Source: Kaistia dalseonensis (GTDB lineage Bacteria; Pseudomonadota; Alphaproteobacteria; Rhizobiales; Kaistiaceae). Taken from it: 64,000 nt of DNA. The position numbers and the translations under genes were made by a program. Within the stretch, counting starts at the first letter, position 1. Every line of letters starts with the position of its first letter. Location of the stretch: contig NZ_JAUSVO010000001.1 of the NCBI RefSeq assembly GCF_030814715.1, positions 1,271,190-1,335,189 of the forward strand. The letters are read 5' to 3'. Shown piece by piece: positions 46,809 to 57,075 of the stretch. The notes under the pieces are model-generated. The model was given only the letters and a program-made list of their open reading frames with translations, had not been told where the DNA came from and did no database searches.

Positions 46809-48218
46809 TCAGCCGCCGAGGCGGGTACGGATCAGCTTGCCGCCGCGCTCGATCGTTACGCGCCACGTATCGGCGCCGCCAGAGGCGATGCCGGCGAGGC
46901 GTCGCGTCGAATCGATCGCGACATTGTTCACCTCGACGATCACGTCGCCCTGCCGGAAACCGACTGCCTGGGCGGCCGAACCGTCGATGATCGTCTCGAC
47001 CAGCACGCCATCGGTCCGCCGTCCCTTATAGCCCATTTCATCGATCACGGCCGGCGAAAGGTTCACCACCATCATGCCGGCAAACGGCGAATCGGCGGTG
47101 ATCGCCGTCTCCTCGCGCGCCGGGGTTTCCGGCGCGGCGATCAGGGCCATGCTCAGGCTCTGTTCCTTGCCGCTACGGATGATGCCGAGCGTCGCGTTTC
47201 CGCCGACGCCCTTGGTCGCAAGGCGATAATTGAGCGCGTTGGAATCGTCGATGTCGATGCCGTCGACCGAGACGACGAGGTCTCCGACCGCAAGGCCGGC
47301 GCCTGCGGCGGGGCCGGCCGGCGTCACATTGGTCACGAGGGCGCCACGCGGCCGATCAAGGCCGAGCCCTTCGGCGAGTTCGGCCGTCACCTGCTGGAAG
47401 TCGGCTCCGACCCATGGCAGCAGCACCTTGCTGCCGGACATGGCCGATTTCACAACGACGCGAACCATGTTGGACGGGATCGCGAATCCGATTCCGATCG
47501 AGCCGCCGGAGCGCGAATAGATCGCCGAATTGATGCCTACCAGATGCCCATCCATGTCGACGAGCGCGCCGCCGGAATTGCCGGGATTGATGGCGGCGTC
47601 GGTCTGGATGAAGAACTGATAGTCGGACGCGCCGACCTGCGTGCGCGCGAGCGCCGACACGATGCCGCTGGTCACCGTCTGGCCGACGCCGAAGGGATCG
47701 CCGAGCGCGAGCACCAGATCGCCGACGGCGAGCGCGTCCGAATCAGCGAAGTCGAGCGAGGGGAATTCCTTGCCGCCATCCTTGAGCCTGAGCACGGCGA
47801 GATCCATGCGCTCATCCTTCAGGATGATATCGGCGGAGAGCTCACGCCGATCCGAGAGCGCGACCTTCACCTCATCGGCATTGGCGATCACATGGTAATT
47901 GGTGACCACGACGCCAGACGGATCGACGATGACGCCTGAGCCCAGCGACTGCTGGACACGCGTGCGCGGGGCGGTATCGAGGCCGCCGCCGCCGAAGAAC
48001 TGGCGGAAAAACGGGTCGTCCATGAAGGGGGACCGCCGCTGCTGCACCACGCGCGAGGCATAGACGTTCACGACGGCCGGCGACACACGCTTGACGAGCG
48101 GGGCGAACGAATAGCGCAACTGGGCCTCCGTCTGCGGCACGGTGCGCTCGGCGGCCCACGCCGGACCTCCCGCAATCGCCCCTACCAGACCGAGAACAAC
48201 CGCCCATCCAAGCCGCAT
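46809..48218 (-). CDS. DegP/DegQ-type periplasmic serine protease (HtrA family, two PDZ domains)
   Basis: The 469-residue protein has a signal peptide (cleavage after WAA near 23), a trypsin-like domain with His109 (TNYHVI), Asp139 (DERMDLAVL) and Ser215 (NPGNSGGALV), and two PDZ domains (about 255-345 and 375-465, GVLVETIIDGSAAQAVGFRQGD). HtrA proteases degrade or refold misfolded envelope proteins. The short linker FMDDPFFRQFFGGGG before the protease domain is typical of DegP/DegQ LA loops. It lies downstream of the ribosomal operon, a conserved position in this order, and upstream of rarA. Confidence 0.93.
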   Translation of the reverse strand: MRLGWAVVLGLVGAIAGGPAWAAERTVPQTEAQLRYSFAPLVKRVSPAVVNVYASRVVQQRRSPFMDDPFFRQFFGGGGLDTAPRTRVQQSLGSGVIVDPSGVVVTNYHVIANADEVKVALSDRRELSADIILKDERMDLAVLRLKDGGKEFPSLDFADSDALAVGDLVLALGDPFGVGQTVTSGIVSALARTQVGASDYQFFIQTDAAINPGNSGGALVDMDGHLVGINSAIYSRSGGSIGIGFAIPSNMVRVVVKSAMSGSKVLLPWVGADFQQVTAELAEGLGLDRPRGALVTNVTPAGPAAGAGLAVGDLVVSVDGIDIDDSNALNYRLATKGVGGNATLGIIRSGKEQSLSMALIAAPETPAREETAITADSPFAGMMVVNLSPAVIDEMGYKGRRTDGVLVETIIDGSAAQAVGFRQGDVIVEVNNVAIDSTRRLAGIASGGADTWRVTIERGGKLIRTRLGG

Positions 48219-48387
48219 GACGTAGAACCCTCAGAAGACATGACCAGAGCGACGATGCTACACGAAATGCGGCGAGGCCATGGCCTCGCCGCGACGGAAA
48301 GGACGGGTATGATCGCCCTGACGTGCATTCTTTTCTTGGTCTGGCCGCCCACATCTGAATAATGCGTTCGGGGCGAAGAGGATTCCC

Positions 48388-49377
48388 ATGTTCTGGGTTG
48401 CAGTGTTCATCATCGGCCTGTTCGGCACGCTCGCCGGCATCATACCCGTCATCCTGAACGGGCTGCGCTTCCGCAACGTCGCGCTTTTGATCATCGGCAT
48501 CGCCATGCTCGGGGCTGGCAGCGTCGGCGTGATCGCAAAACCGAACTTCATCGCCCTGAAGATGCCGCGCATCGTCTTCGGCGAGAGCGACGCTCCCGTC
48601 GCCGCCGCGCCGGGCATTGAGGCGCCGGCCGCCTCACCCGAGGTGGCGAGCGCACCCTCCCCGGCCGTGAACGCGCCCGCTGCCGCTGCTACCGCCGACA
48701 AGGACGAATCGCAGCTACCCGCCGCCAAGCTGCCGCAACCCGTCTCCGTGACGACCACGACCGTCGTCGGCAACGAGGTCGACCCGCTTGCCAACCCGGC
48801 TGCGCCGGCGCCTGAGAACGTCCCCGTTCTGCCGCCGCCGGTCGCGACGGCCGCCGTAGCGCCGCCCCCTTCACCCGAGGCCGTGGCAGCGGAGCAACTC
48901 GCCGCACTCACATCGCAGCAGCCCAAGGACGAGGCTGCCTTCACCAAGATCCTGGTCGATTCGCGGGCCGAATATGACAAGGCCGACGATGCCGGCCGCG
49001 ATACGGCGCAATCGAGCCGCGCGACGGCCATCTGCCGCGCGCTGCCAAAGCCCGACGTCAAGGGCTGGGTCGGCATGGTCAAGGAAGTCGACCGCGACGC
49101 GGGCGGCCGTATTATCCTCACCGTCGCCCTGCCAGACGGAACGCTTGTGAAGACCTGGAACAACGCCATGTCCGACACCGAGGACAAGACGCTGATCGTC
49201 GCCGGAACGCCGCTCGCCGCCGTGGTCGGGCCGCTGCAACCTGGCGATACGGTCCGCTTCGGGGGAACCTTCTTCTCCGACGAGCCCGACTGCTATCGCT
49301 CGAGCCGCCTGTCGCTCGACCAGTCCATGACGGATCCGAGCTTCCTCTTCCGCTTCACCGCCGTCGACAAGATCTGA
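48388..49377 (+). CDS. Uncharacterised membrane-anchored protein with Pro/Ala-rich linker
   Basis: The 329-residue protein has two N-terminal hydrophobic segments (3-22, 31-50), a long Ala/Pro/Val-rich low-complexity linker (about 68-170), and a C-terminal folded domain (about 180-329) with SRATAICRALPKPDVKGWVGMV, RIILTVALPDGTLVKTWNN and PGDTVRFGGTFFSDEPDCYRSSRL in overlapping parts. Two cysteines in the latter domain could pair. I do not recognise the family. AGAGGA precedes ATG 48388. It is divergent from degP, sharing a 169-bp promoter region, and convergent with the ribosomal operon. An envelope-stress link is only positional. Confidence 0.72.
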   Translation: MFWVAVFIIGLFGTLAGIIPVILNGLRFRNVALLIIGIAMLGAGSVGVIAKPNFIALKMPRIVFGESDAPVAAAPGIEAPAASPEVASAPSPAVNAPAAAATADKDESQLPAAKLPQPVSVTTTTVVGNEVDPLANPAAPAPENVPVLPPPVATAAVAPPPSPEAVAAEQLAALTSQQPKDEAAFTKILVDSRAEYDKADDAGRDTAQSSRATAICRALPKPDVKGWVGMVKEVDRDAGGRIILTVALPDGTLVKTWNNAMSDTEDKTLIVAGTPLAAVVGPLQPGDTVRFGGTFFSDEPDCYRSSRLSLDQSMTDPSFLFRFTAVDKI

Positions 49378-49385
49378 GCTGAGGC

Positions 49386-49409
49386 GCTGAGGGCGCAAGC
49401 GCCCTCAGC
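49386..49409 (+). terminator. Hairpin after the uncharacterised membrane-protein gene
   Basis: A perfect 10-bp stem (gctgagggcg 49386-49395, cgccctcagc 49400-49409) with a 4-nt loop lies 8 nt past the stop codon. The following bases are C-rich, not T-rich, so termination may be partial or the hairpin may protect the 3' end. Confidence 0.5.
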
Positions 49410-49650
49410 CTGCTCCTGCCCCCTGCCCTGGACCAAACGCCGGGCGTGGTCGATCACGCAGCCGTCTCAGCCCTATCCACCCAGACCTGCGGCCCAGGCC
49501 TATAGGCTATGCCGCGGTGCAGCGATCATTCCCGGGAATCAGGACGAGAACCGAGGAGCCCTCGCCGGCCTCGCGGCACGGGACGCGCTCTGCGCCCTGC
49601 CCAGCCACGCGTCAATGCCGCGCCGCTCATCAAAATCTCCCAGCACTTCA

Positions 49651-49680
49651 AACGAAAAAAGGCGGCCCGAGGGCCGCCTT
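49651..49680 (-). terminator. Rho-independent terminator of the ribosomal operon
   Basis: On the minus strand a 10-bp stem (49671-49680 with 49659-49668, two bases between) is followed by a run of T (complement of 49655-49660). It lies 33 nt after the rplQ stop codon and ends the S10-spc-alpha transcription unit. Confidence 0.93.
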
Positions 49681-49712
49681 CAATTCAGTAGCTGGACGCT
49701 GGCGCGTTGGGC

Positions 49713-50141
49713 TTACGCCGCAACACTCTCAGCTTCATTCTCGAGCGCGGTGCGCGCACGATCAGCGGCGCCCTTGGCCTCGACGTCACGATCGACGAAC
49801 TCGATCACGGCGACCGGGGCGTTGTCGCCATAACGGAAGCCAGCCTTCAGGACGCGAAGATAGCCGCCCTGACGCTCCTTGTAGCGCGGGCCAAGCGTCT
49901 CGAAGAGCTTGGCGGCGGCGCCGACGTCGCGCAGCTGCGCAATCGCCTGGCGGCGGGCGTGCAGGTCGCCGCGCTTGCCGAGCGTGATCAGCTTCTCGAC
50001 GATCGGACGCAGGTCCTTCGCCTTCGGCAGGGTGGTGACGATCTGCTCGTGGGTGATCAGCGCGACCGCCATATTGGCGAACATAGCCTTGCGGTGGCTC
50101 GCGGTGCGGCTGAATTTGCGACCGGAATTACCGTGGCGCAT
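49713..50141 (-). CDS. rplQ: 50S ribosomal protein L17
   Basis: The 142-residue protein starts [20 protein letters not shown], the L17 signature, with an extended C-terminal tail usual in alphaproteobacteria compared with 127 residues in E. coli. It is the last gene of the operon, 49 nt after rpoA, and is followed by the terminator. Confidence 0.97.
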   Translation of the reverse strand: MRHGNSGRKFSRTASHRKAMFANMAVALITHEQIVTTLPKAKDLRPIVEKLITLGKRGDLHARRQAIAQLRDVGAAAKLFETLGPRYKERQGGYLRVLKAGFRYGDNAPVAVIEFVDRDVEAKGAADRARTALENEAESVAA

Positions 50142-50190
50142 GGCTCTCTCCTAAGGTTCTCTACCGGCGGCTCACGCCGTGGGCCTAATC

Positions 50191-51207
50191 TTAATAATGG
50201 TCTTCGTAGCGCTTCGCGAGCTCTTCAATGTTCTCCGGCGGCCAGTTCGTGACCTCCATGCCGAGATGGAGACCCATCTGGGCGAGAACTTCCTTGATCT
50301 CGTTCAGCGACTTGCGACCAAAATTCGGAGTGCGGAGCATCTCTGCTTCCGTCTTCTGAATCAGATCGCCGATATAAACGATATTGTCGTTCTTCAGGCA
50401 ATTGGCCGAACGCACAGAAAGTTCGAGTTCGTCGACCTTCTTGAGCAGCGCCGGGTTGAAGGCGAGCTCCGGAATGGTCTCCGTCGTCGTTTCCTTCTGC
50501 GGCTCCTCGAAATTGACGAAGATCGACAGCTGGTCCTGGATGATCCGCGCGGCATAGGCCACGGCGTCGTCGGGACGCAGCGAGCCGTCGGTCTCGACCG
50601 AGAGCGTCAGCTTGTCGTAATCGAGAACCTGGCCCTCACGGGTGTTCTCGACGCGGTAGGAAACCTTCTTGACCGGCGAATAGATGCTGTCGATCGGGAT
50701 CAGGCCGATCGGCGCGTCTTCCGGACGGTTGCGGTCTGCGGCAACATAGCCCTTGCCGGTATTGACCGTGAACTCCATGCGGATCTCCGCGCCCTCGTCG
50801 AGGGTGCAGATGACCAGCTCGGGGTTCAGAACCTCGATGTCGCCGACGGTCTGGATGTCGCCAGCCGTGACGACGCCCGGGCCCGACTTCCTGACCACCA
50901 TGCGCTTCGGGCCTTCGCCCTGCATCTTGATCGAGATTTCCTTGATGTTCAGGATGATGTCGGTGACATCCTCGCGAACGCCAGGGATCGAGGAGAACTC
51001 GTGCAGCACGCCGTCGATCTGCACGGCCGTAACGGCAGCGCCCTGCAACGACGATAGAAGAACGCGACGCAGCGCATTGCCGAGCGTCAGGCCGAAGCCG
51101 CGCTCCAGAGGCTCCGCGACAACGGTAGCGAGACGCTTCGGATCAGAACCCGGCGTCACTTCGAGCTTGTTCGGCTTGATCAGCTCTTGCCAATTCTTAT
51201 GGATCAC
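50191..51207 (-). CDS. rpoA: DNA-directed RNA polymerase subunit alpha
   Basis: The 338-residue protein has the N-terminal dimerisation domain ([26 protein letters not shown] in overlapping parts, near 32-58), a linker with a Thr/Glu-rich stretch, and the C-terminal domain that binds UP elements and activators ([16 protein letters not shown], then [17 protein letters not shown] [18 protein letters not shown]). It assembles the RNA polymerase core. The gap from rpsK is unusually large for this operon (123 bp) and contains a strong hairpin. Confidence 0.98.
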   Translation of the reverse strand: MIHKNWQELIKPNKLEVTPGSDPKRLATVVAEPLERGFGLTLGNALRRVLLSSLQGAAVTAVQIDGVLHEFSSIPGVREDVTDIILNIKEISIKMQGEGPKRMVVRKSGPGVVTAGDIQTVGDIEVLNPELVICTLDEGAEIRMEFTVNTGKGYVAADRNRPEDAPIGLIPIDSIYSPVKKVSYRVENTREGQVLDYDKLTLSVETDGSLRPDDAVAYAARIIQDQLSIFVNFEEPQKETTTETIPELAFNPALLKKVDELELSVRSANCLKNDNIVYIGDLIQKTEAEMLRTPNFGRKSLNEIKEVLAQMGLHLGMEVTNWPPENIEELAKRYEDHY

Positions 51208-51299
51208 GACCGTATCCTTTCCTATTCAAACGCCGCCTGATGGTTCAGATGGCGTCGCGCTCCCATTCAACCGGAGCGCGGAATGCCGATGCGCAAACG

Positions 51300-51324
51300 G
51301 GATGGCGCCCCGAGGGCGCCATCC
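51300..51324 (-). terminator. Intercistronic hairpin between rpsK and rpoA
   Basis: A perfect 11-bp inverted repeat (51300-51310 with 51314-51324, 3-nt loop) begins 6 nt after the rpsK stop codon. Only three T residues follow on the minus strand, so it may be a partial terminator or an RNase-blocking hairpin that sets rpoA levels apart from ribosomal proteins. Confidence 0.6.
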
Positions 51325-51330
51325 TGAATG

Positions 51331-51720
51331 TTAGACGCGGCGACGCTTGCGCGGCCGGCAACCATTATGCGCGATCGGGGTCACGTCACGGATCGAGGTG
51401 ATCGTGAAGCCGGCAGCCTGCAGGGCACGCAGAGCCGACTCGCGGCCCGAACCCGGACCCGAAACTTCGACTTCAAGCGTCTTCATGCCATGCTCAGCGG
51501 CCTTGCGGCTCGCATCCTCGGCCGCCATCTGGGCGGCATAGGGGGTCGACTTACGCGAACCCTTGAAGCCCATCATGCCGGCTGACGACCAGGAGATCGC
51601 ATTCCCCTGCGCGTCGGTGATGGTGATCATGGTGTTGTTGAACGTCGAATTCACATGCGCAACGCCCGACGAGATATTCTTGCGCTCGCGGCGGCGTACG
51701 CGCGTGGTGTCCTTAGCCAT
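51331..51720 (-). CDS. rpsK: 30S ribosomal protein S11
   Basis: The 129-residue protein shows S11 features: [40 protein letters not shown] and [13 protein letters not shown], ending in [11 protein letters not shown]. It forms part of the platform near the mRNA exit. It follows rpsM by 79 bp. Confidence 0.98.
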   Translation of the reverse strand: MAKDTTRVRRRERKNISSGVAHVNSTFNNTMITITDAQGNAISWSSAGMMGFKGSRKSTPYAAQMAAEDASRKAAEHGMKTLEVEVSGPGSGRESALRALQAAGFTITSIRDVTPIAHNGCRPRKRRRV

Positions 51721-51799
51721 TCTCTATCCTTACGTTCGATCTCGACACCGCCGTAATGCCGGCGGCTCCACCGGGGGCCTAGCGCCCACGAACTCTGAA

Positions 51800-52168
51800 T
51801 TACTTCTTCTTGCCTGCGATCGGCTTGGCCGGACCCTTGCGGGTGCGCGCATTGGTATGCGTGCGCTGGCCACGAACCGGCAGACCGCGACGATGACGCA
51901 GGCCGCGATAGCAGCCGAGGTCCATCAGACGCTTGATGTTCATTGCGACTTCACGGCGCAGATCGCCTTCGACGATATAGTCGCGGTCGATCGTCTCGCG
52001 GATCTGGAGCACTTCCGCATCGGAGAGCTCGTTCACGCGCTTGGCCGGGTCGATACCAACCTTGGTGATGATGTCGAGCGCATTCTTCGCGCCGATACCA
52101 TGGATATACTGCAGCGCGATGATGACGCGCTTGTTCGTCGGGATATTGACGCCTGCGATACGGGCCAC
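51800..52168 (-). CDS. rpsM: 30S ribosomal protein S13
   Basis: The 122-residue protein has the S13 sequence ([59 protein letters not shown] in overlapping parts). The start is taken as GTG 52168, because GGAG lies ten bases upstream and the product then matches the family N-terminus. An ATG at 52180 in frame would place that GGAG inside the coding region. A 165-bp gap separates it from adk, long enough for a promoter, though none is clear. Confidence 0.96.
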   Translation of the reverse strand: MARIAGVNIPTNKRVIIALQYIHGIGAKNALDIITKVGIDPAKRVNELSDAEVLQIRETIDRDYIVEGDLRREVAMNIKRLMDLGCYRGLRHRRGLPVRGQRTHTNARTRKGPAKPIAGKKK

Positions 52169-52333
52169 TGCCGTCTCCATTCTATCGCCGGTCTTCGTTC
52201 GAAGATCCGGCACCACATTTTACCCGCGTCCGGTGGAGGCCGGCTCATGCGAGCGATTTGCTAATTGCAAACGAACAGCGCCGTCCCTCGAAACTCAAGG
52301 AACGCCGCGTTCATTTGAATTAGGCCGCGAGCC

Positions 52334-52939
52334 TTATCGACTCTCGACCTCTTCGTCAAGATGACTCAACGTTTTCTCAATATCGGCTGACACCTCATCG
52401 ATGGAACGCATGCCATCGATCTGAATCAGCTTGCCCCTCTCGCTATAGAAGGGAGAGATCGCCGCAGTATCGCGATTATACGCGTCAAGCCGGGTCTTGA
52501 AGACATCCGGATCGTCATCCTTGCGAACCGCCTCACCGCGCGCCTTCGTCTCTTCGGCACGCTTGATGATGCGATCGATCAGCTTGGTCTGGTCGACCTT
52601 GAGCTCGATGACGACATCGAGCTTGGTCCCCTTCCCCGCCAGCATCTGCTCAAGCGCCTCAGCCTGGGCGATCGTGCGGGGAAACCCGTCAAGGATGAAG
52701 CCCTTGCGGCAATCGGCTTCGTCGATTCGGTCCGCGACAATGCCGATCACGACATCATCGGAGACCAGATTGCCCGCATCCATGATCGCCTTGGCGCGCA
52801 ACCCGACCGGCGTACCGGCCTTGACGGCGGCCCGCAGCATGTCTCCGGTGGAGAGCTGCGGGATACCATGACGATTGACGAGACGAGCGGACTGCGTGCC
52901 CTTACCAGCTCCAGGCGGTCCGAGCAGTATCAGCCTCAT
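52334..52939 (-). CDS. adk: Adenylate kinase
   Basis: The 201-residue enzyme has the P-loop [11 protein letters not shown], the AMP-binding [12 protein letters not shown] and [10 protein letters not shown], and the short LID type without the zinc-finger insertion. It interconverts ATP + AMP and 2 ADP. Its ATG overlaps the secY stop by 4 nt, so translation is coupled. Confidence 0.97.
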   Translation of the reverse strand: MRLILLGPPGAGKGTQSARLVNRHGIPQLSTGDMLRAAVKAGTPVGLRAKAIMDAGNLVSDDVVIGIVADRIDEADCRKGFILDGFPRTIAQAEALEQMLAGKGTKLDVVIELKVDQTKLIDRIIKRAEETKARGEAVRKDDDPDVFKTRLDAYNRDTAAISPFYSERGKLIQIDGMRSIDEVSADIEKTLSHLDEEVESR

Positions 52940-54270
52940 CGCCTCTTCCCCCTGAGTTTTGCCTTCTTGACGAGGCCTTCATATTGATGCGCAAGCAGAT
53001 GGCCCTGTACCTGTGACACGGTGTCCATCGTCACATTGACGACGATGAGCAGGGACGTGCCGCCAAAATAGAAGGGCACATGCGTCGCCGAAATCAGGAA
53101 CTCAGGCAACAAGCAGACGATGACCAGGTAGATCGCGCCGAGGACGGTGATTCGCGTCAGCACATAGTCGATATATTCGGCCGTGCGCTGGCCCGGACGG
53201 ATGCCCGGAATGAAGCCGCCATGCTTCTTCAGATTGTCGGCCGTATCGGTCGGATTGAACACGATCGCCGTATAGAAGAACGCGAAGAACACGATCATCG
53301 CCGCGTAGAGCAGCATATAGAGGATCGTGCCATGGCCAAGCAGCGCCACGGTGGACGAGAGCCATGCGGGCGCGCCGCTCGACTGCGTGAAGTTCGCAAC
53401 CGTCGCAGGCAGGAGCAGCAGCGACGAGGCGAAAATCGGCGGAATGACGCCGGCGGTGTTGAGCTTCAGCGGCAGATGCGACGATTCACCCTGGAACATC
53501 CGGTTGCCGACCTGGCGCTTCGGATACTGGATGATCAGGCGGCGCTGGGCGCGCTCCATATAGACGATGAAGCCGATCGCGGCGACGGCGACGATAGCGA
53601 CGAGCGCAATGACCCAGATCGGCAGCGCACCCTGGCGTCCGAGCTCGAGCATGCCAGCAAGAGCATGCGGCAGGTTCGCAACGATGCCGGCGAAGATGAT
53701 CAGCGAAATACCGTTGCCGATGCCGCGCGAGGTGATCTGCTCACCGAGCCACATCAGGAACATCGTACCGCCGGTCAGCGTGATGACCGTGGTAATGCGG
53801 AAGAACAGGCCGGGATCGATGACGATATTCGTGCCACCCTCGAGGCCGGCCGAAATGCCATAGGCCTGGACGACGGCAAGCAGCACCGTGCCATAGCGCG
53901 TGTACTGGTTGATGACCTTGCGACCCGCCTCGCCTTCCTTCTTCAGGGCGTCGAGCGACGGGATGATCGACGTCATCAGCTGGATGATGATCGACGCCGA
54001 GATGTACGGCATGATGCCGAGCGCAAAGATCGCCATGCGTCCGACGGCACCGCCGGAGAACATGTTGAACAGGCCCAAAATGCCGGACTGCTGATTGTTG
54101 AATGCGCTCGCCAGCGCTTCCGGATTGATGCCGGGAAGCGGGATATAAGTGCCGAGCCGATAAACAATCAGCGCACCCAGCGTGAACCAGATGCGCTTCT
54201 TGAGGGCATCGGCTTTCGCGAATGCGCCGAAATTCAGATTGGCCGCTAATTGTTCAGCCGCAGATGCCAT
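52936..54270 (-). CDS. secY: Preprotein translocase subunit SecY
   Basis: The 444-residue channel protein has ten transmembrane segments and signatures such as [35 protein letters not shown] and the plug region. It forms the SecYEG channel for protein export and membrane insertion. ATG 54270 ([20 protein letters not shown]) with GGAG is chosen over a longer frame. It follows rplO after a 110-bp structured gap. Confidence 0.97.
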   Translation of the reverse strand: MASAAEQLAANLNFGAFAKADALKKRIWFTLGALIVYRLGTYIPLPGINPEALASAFNNQQSGILGLFNMFSGGAVGRMAIFALGIMPYISASIIIQLMTSIIPSLDALKKEGEAGRKVINQYTRYGTVLLAVVQAYGISAGLEGGTNIVIDPGLFFRITTVITLTGGTMFLMWLGEQITSRGIGNGISLIIFAGIVANLPHALAGMLELGRQGALPIWVIALVAIVAVAAIGFIVYMERAQRRLIIQYPKRQVGNRMFQGESSHLPLKLNTAGVIPPIFASSLLLLPATVANFTQSSGAPAWLSSTVALLGHGTILYMLLYAAMIVFFAFFYTAIVFNPTDTADNLKKHGGFIPGIRPGQRTAEYIDYVLTRITVLGAIYLVIVCLLPEFLISATHVPFYFGGTSLLIVVNVTMDTVSQVQGHLLAHQYEGLVKKAKLRGKRR

Positions 54271-54304
54271 TCGCCGCTCCGATCGGGCCCGAGAACCGGG
54301 CCCC

Positions 54305-54359
54305 AATGCCCCAGGGGCATTAAGTGGTTTCTCGGAGACGCCACATCAAGCGGCGTCTC
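54305..54359 (-). repeat. Hairpin pair between rplO and secY
   Basis: Two stems occur in the gap: gagacgcc/ggcgtctc (54335-54342 with 54352-54359, 9-nt loop) and aatgcccc/ggggcatt (54305-54312 with 54314-54321, needing one or two open pairs for a loop). Neither has a T tract on the minus strand. A role in mRNA processing or uncoupling secY from upstream translation is possible. Confidence 0.5.
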
Positions 54360-54380
54360 TCGTCGGACGAACGAAACGGC

Positions 54381-54872
54381 TTACGCCGCCTCGGTCTCAT
54401 CAGCGGCAGGCTTGGCTGCGAGCACCTTGATCGAGCCACCCGACTTCTCGACAGCCTCGAGCGCCGGCTTGGAAGCGCCAGCGATCTCGAAGGTGACGGC
54501 GAGCTTCAGCTCGCCCGGGCCGAGCAGGCGGACGCCGTCCTTGATGCGACGCACGACGCCGGCTTCCTTCAGCGCCTCGACCGTCACCGGCTTGCTCGCA
54601 TCGAGCCTGCCCGCGTCGATCGCGACCTGGATACGCTCCAGGCTGACTTCATTGAAGTCCTTGGCGAAGATGTTGTTGAAGCCGCGCTTCGGCAGGCGAC
54701 GATGCAGCGGCATCTGGCCGCCCTCGAAACCCTTGATGGCGACGCCCGTACGGGACTTCTGGCCCTTGACGCCACGACCACCGGTCTTGCCCTTGCCGGA
54801 GCCGATACCGCGGCCGACACGGATGCGGCTCTTGCGCGCGCCCGGATTGTCGTTGATCTCGTTGAGCTTCAT
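54381..54872 (-). CDS. rplO: 50S ribosomal protein L15
   Basis: The 163-residue protein begins [22 protein letters not shown], then [40 protein letters not shown] in overlapping parts, the L15 pattern. It follows rpmD by 20 nt. Confidence 0.98.
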   Translation of the reverse strand: MKLNEINDNPGARKSRIRVGRGIGSGKGKTGGRGVKGQKSRTGVAIKGFEGGQMPLHRRLPKRGFNNIFAKDFNEVSLERIQVAIDAGRLDASKPVTVEALKEAGVVRRIKDGVRLLGPGELKLAVTFEIAGASKPALEAVEKSGGSIKVLAAKPAADETEAA

Positions 54873-54892
54873 CGAACTCGTCCCTGTCAGGC

Positions 54893-55099
54893 TCAGGCCT
54901 CGTCCACAACGCGGACGAGGTGAGCCACCTTGGCGATCATGCCGCGAACCGCAGGCGTATCCTGCAGCGTCGAACGGCGACGGATCTTGTTCAGCTTGAG
55001 GCCGATCAGCGTTGCGCGCTGCTCGGCAGGGCGGCGGATCGGGCTGCCGGTCTGCTCGACGGTAATCGTCTTCGCAGCGCCCTCAGATGTCTTGGCCAT
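54893..55099 (-). CDS. rpmD: 50S ribosomal protein L30
   Basis: The 68-residue protein has the L30 core [20 protein letters not shown] and LGL-type [32 protein letters not shown]. It lies 29 nt after rpsE. Confidence 0.97.
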   Translation of the reverse strand: MAKTSEGAAKTITVEQTGSPIRRPAEQRATLIGLKLNKIRRRSTLQDTPAVRGMIAKVAHLVRVVDEA

Positions 55100-55128
55100 C
55101 GGTCAATACCTCTAGAATTGTGCAGCGA

Positions 55129-55677
55129 TCACGCCTCGGCCGCTGCTTCGGCTTCGCCACCACGGCGCGCCTGCAGAGCCGAAACCTTGATGCCGCGACG
55201 CGATGCGACGCTGCGCGGGCTGTCTTCGGCGGCGAGAGCCGCGAAGGTCGCGCGCACCATGTTGTACGGGTTCGACGAACCCATCGACTTCGCCACGACG
55301 TCCTGGACGCCGAGGGTCTCGAAGACGGCGCGCATCGGACCGCCCGCAATGATACCGGTGCCGGGAGGGGCAGCGCGGAGGAACACCTTGCCTGCACCGT
55401 GACGGCCGAAGACGTCATGATGAAGGGTACGGCCCTCGCGAAGCGGGACACGCACCAGGGCACGCTTCGCCGCTTCCGTCGCCTTACGGATGGCTTCCGG
55501 CACTTCACGCGCCTTGCCATGACCGAAGCCGACCCGGCCCTTCTGGTCGCCAACGACGACGAGGGCTGCAAAGCCGAACCGCCGTCCGCCCTTCACCACC
55601 TTCGCGACGCGATTGATGTGAACGAGCTTGTCGACGAATTCGCTGTCGCGCTCTTCCCGCTGCTCTCTGGCCATCAA
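55129..55677 (-). CDS. rpsE: 30S ribosomal protein S5
   Basis: The 182-residue protein has [21 protein letters not shown] and [24 protein letters not shown], the S5 double-stranded RNA-binding domain, and the second domain [19 protein letters not shown]. Two adjacent ATG codons (55677, 55674) could start it. S5 helps control translational fidelity. Confidence 0.97.
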   Translation of the reverse strand: MMAREQREERDSEFVDKLVHINRVAKVVKGGRRFGFAALVVVGDQKGRVGFGHGKAREVPEAIRKATEAAKRALVRVPLREGRTLHHDVFGRHGAGKVFLRAAPPGTGIIAGGPMRAVFETLGVQDVVAKSMGSSNPYNMVRATFAALAAEDSPRSVASRRGIKVSALQARRGGEAEAAAEA

Positions 55678-55719
55678 AGATCCAATCGTTCTTGTTTCGT
55701 TATGACGCGCCTCAGCGCA

Positions 55720-56076
55720 TCAGAAATCCAGTCCGCCCTCGCGAGCACCATCGGCCAGCGCCTTGACGCGGCCGTGGAACAGGTACGAGCCGCGGTCGAA
55801 GACGACCTGCGTGACACCCGCAGCCTTTGCCCGCTCGGCAACGAGCTTGCCAACCGCCTCGGCGGCCGCCTTGTCGGCACCCGTCTTCAGCGAAGCGCGG
55901 AGATCCTTTTCGAGCGTCGAGGCCGACGCAACGGTGCGACCCACGGCATCGTCGATCACCTGGGCGTAGATATGCTCCGAAGAGCGGTGGACGCTGAGAC
56001 GCGGACGTCCCGTCGCCACCTTGCGGAGCGCACGGCGGACGCGCGCGGCGCGCCGGTCCTGCATAGAATTGGCCAT
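55720..56076 (-). CDS. rplR: 50S ribosomal protein L18
   Basis: The 118-residue protein shows [36 protein letters not shown] in overlapping parts and [23 protein letters not shown], typical of L18, which binds 5S rRNA. It lies 11 nt after rplF. Confidence 0.98.
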   Translation of the reverse strand: MANSMQDRRAARVRRALRKVATGRPRLSVHRSSEHIYAQVIDDAVGRTVASASTLEKDLRASLKTGADKAAAEAVGKLVAERAKAAGVTQVVFDRGSYLFHGRVKALADGAREGGLDF

Positions 56077-56087
56077 GACGGTCTCCG

Positions 56088-56621
56088 TTACTTCTTCTTG
56101 CCTTCCTTGCGGAAGATTGTTTCGGTCGAGTACTTCACGCCCTTGCCCTTGTAGGGCTCCGGACCGCGATATTCGCGGATCTCGGCGGCGACCTGGCCGA
56201 CCTTCTGCTTGTCGATACCCGAGATGATGATCTCGACCGGGCGCGGCGTCACGATAGTGATGCCGGCGGGGATCGGATACACGACGTCATGGCTGTAGCC
56301 GAGCGCCAGCTGCAGGTTGGTACCCTGCACGGCAGCGCGGTAACCGACACCGTTGATCTCGAGCTTCTTCGAGAAGCCGTCAGTCACGCCCTTCATCAGG
56401 TTCGAAATCATCGTGCGCGACATGCCCCAGGCCGAACGAGCGGGCTTGGAGTCATCACGCGGGGCGACCTGAACGCCACCATCCTTGAGTTCGACCACGA
56501 CATGATCCGTGAAGTCGAAGGACAGCTCGCCCTTCGGACCCTTCACCGACACCGTCTGGCCGTTAATCGTGGCCGTAACGCCTTTCGGCACCGCCACCGG
56601 CTTCTTACCAATACGAGACAT
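56088..56621 (-). CDS. rplF: 50S ribosomal protein L6
   Basis: The 177-residue protein begins [16 protein letters not shown], has [19 protein letters not shown] and [12 protein letters not shown], the L6 signature near its C-terminus. It lies 42 nt after rpsH. Confidence 0.98.
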   Translation of the reverse strand: MSRIGKKPVAVPKGVTATINGQTVSVKGPKGELSFDFTDHVVVELKDGGVQVAPRDDSKPARSAWGMSRTMISNLMKGVTDGFSKKLEINGVGYRAAVQGTNLQLALGYSHDVVYPIPAGITIVTPRPVEIIISGIDKQKVGQVAAEIREYRGPEPYKGKGVKYSTETIFRKEGKKK

Positions 56622-56663
56622 CAGACCAATCCGTCCGGTTCGTGTTTCTGCGATTCGACCAGA

Positions 56664-57062
56664 TCAGAACACCTGGCAGAGAACTTCTCCGCCAACATTC
56701 TGCTCGCGGGCGTCCGCATCCGACATAACGCCCTTCGGGGTCGACAGGATCGACACGCCGAGACCGTTCTTGACCTGCGGAATGTTCTTGACCGAAGCAT
56801 AGACCCGGCGGCCCGGCTTGGAGATCCGCTCGATAGTGCGGATGACCGGCTCGCCATCATAATACTTCAGCTCGATCTCGATCTCCGCCTTGCCGTCGCC
56901 ATGATCCACGGAGGCAAATCCACGGATATAGCCCTCGGCGCGCAGCACCTCGAGAACGTTCTCGCGCAGCCTGGAGGACGGGGTCGAAACCTTCGACTGC
57001 CGCCGCATCTGGGCATTACGAATACGGGTGAGCATATCACCCAGAGGATCGGTCATCGTCAT
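56664..57062 (-). CDS. rpsH: 30S ribosomal protein S8
   Basis: The 132-residue protein begins [20 protein letters not shown] and ends with [23 protein letters not shown], the S8 signature. In E. coli S8 is the autogenous repressor of the spc operon. A matching mRNA target would be expected near rplE, and I cannot confirm it by eye. Confidence 0.98.
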   Translation of the reverse strand: MTMTDPLGDMLTRIRNAQMRRQSKVSTPSSRLRENVLEVLRAEGYIRGFASVDHGDGKAEIEIELKYYDGEPVIRTIERISKPGRRVYASVKNIPQVKNGLGVSILSTPKGVMSDADAREQNVGGEVLCQVF

Positions 57063-57075
57063 CGGACCGTGCTCC

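Larger units (their letters stand above)
49378..49712. other. Intergenic region between the membrane protein and rplQ
   Basis: The 335-bp gap separates two convergent genes. It holds a hairpin near the upstream gene (49386-49409) and a strong terminator for the ribosomal operon (49651-49680). Between them I see no convincing gene or RNA. Confidence 0.5.
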
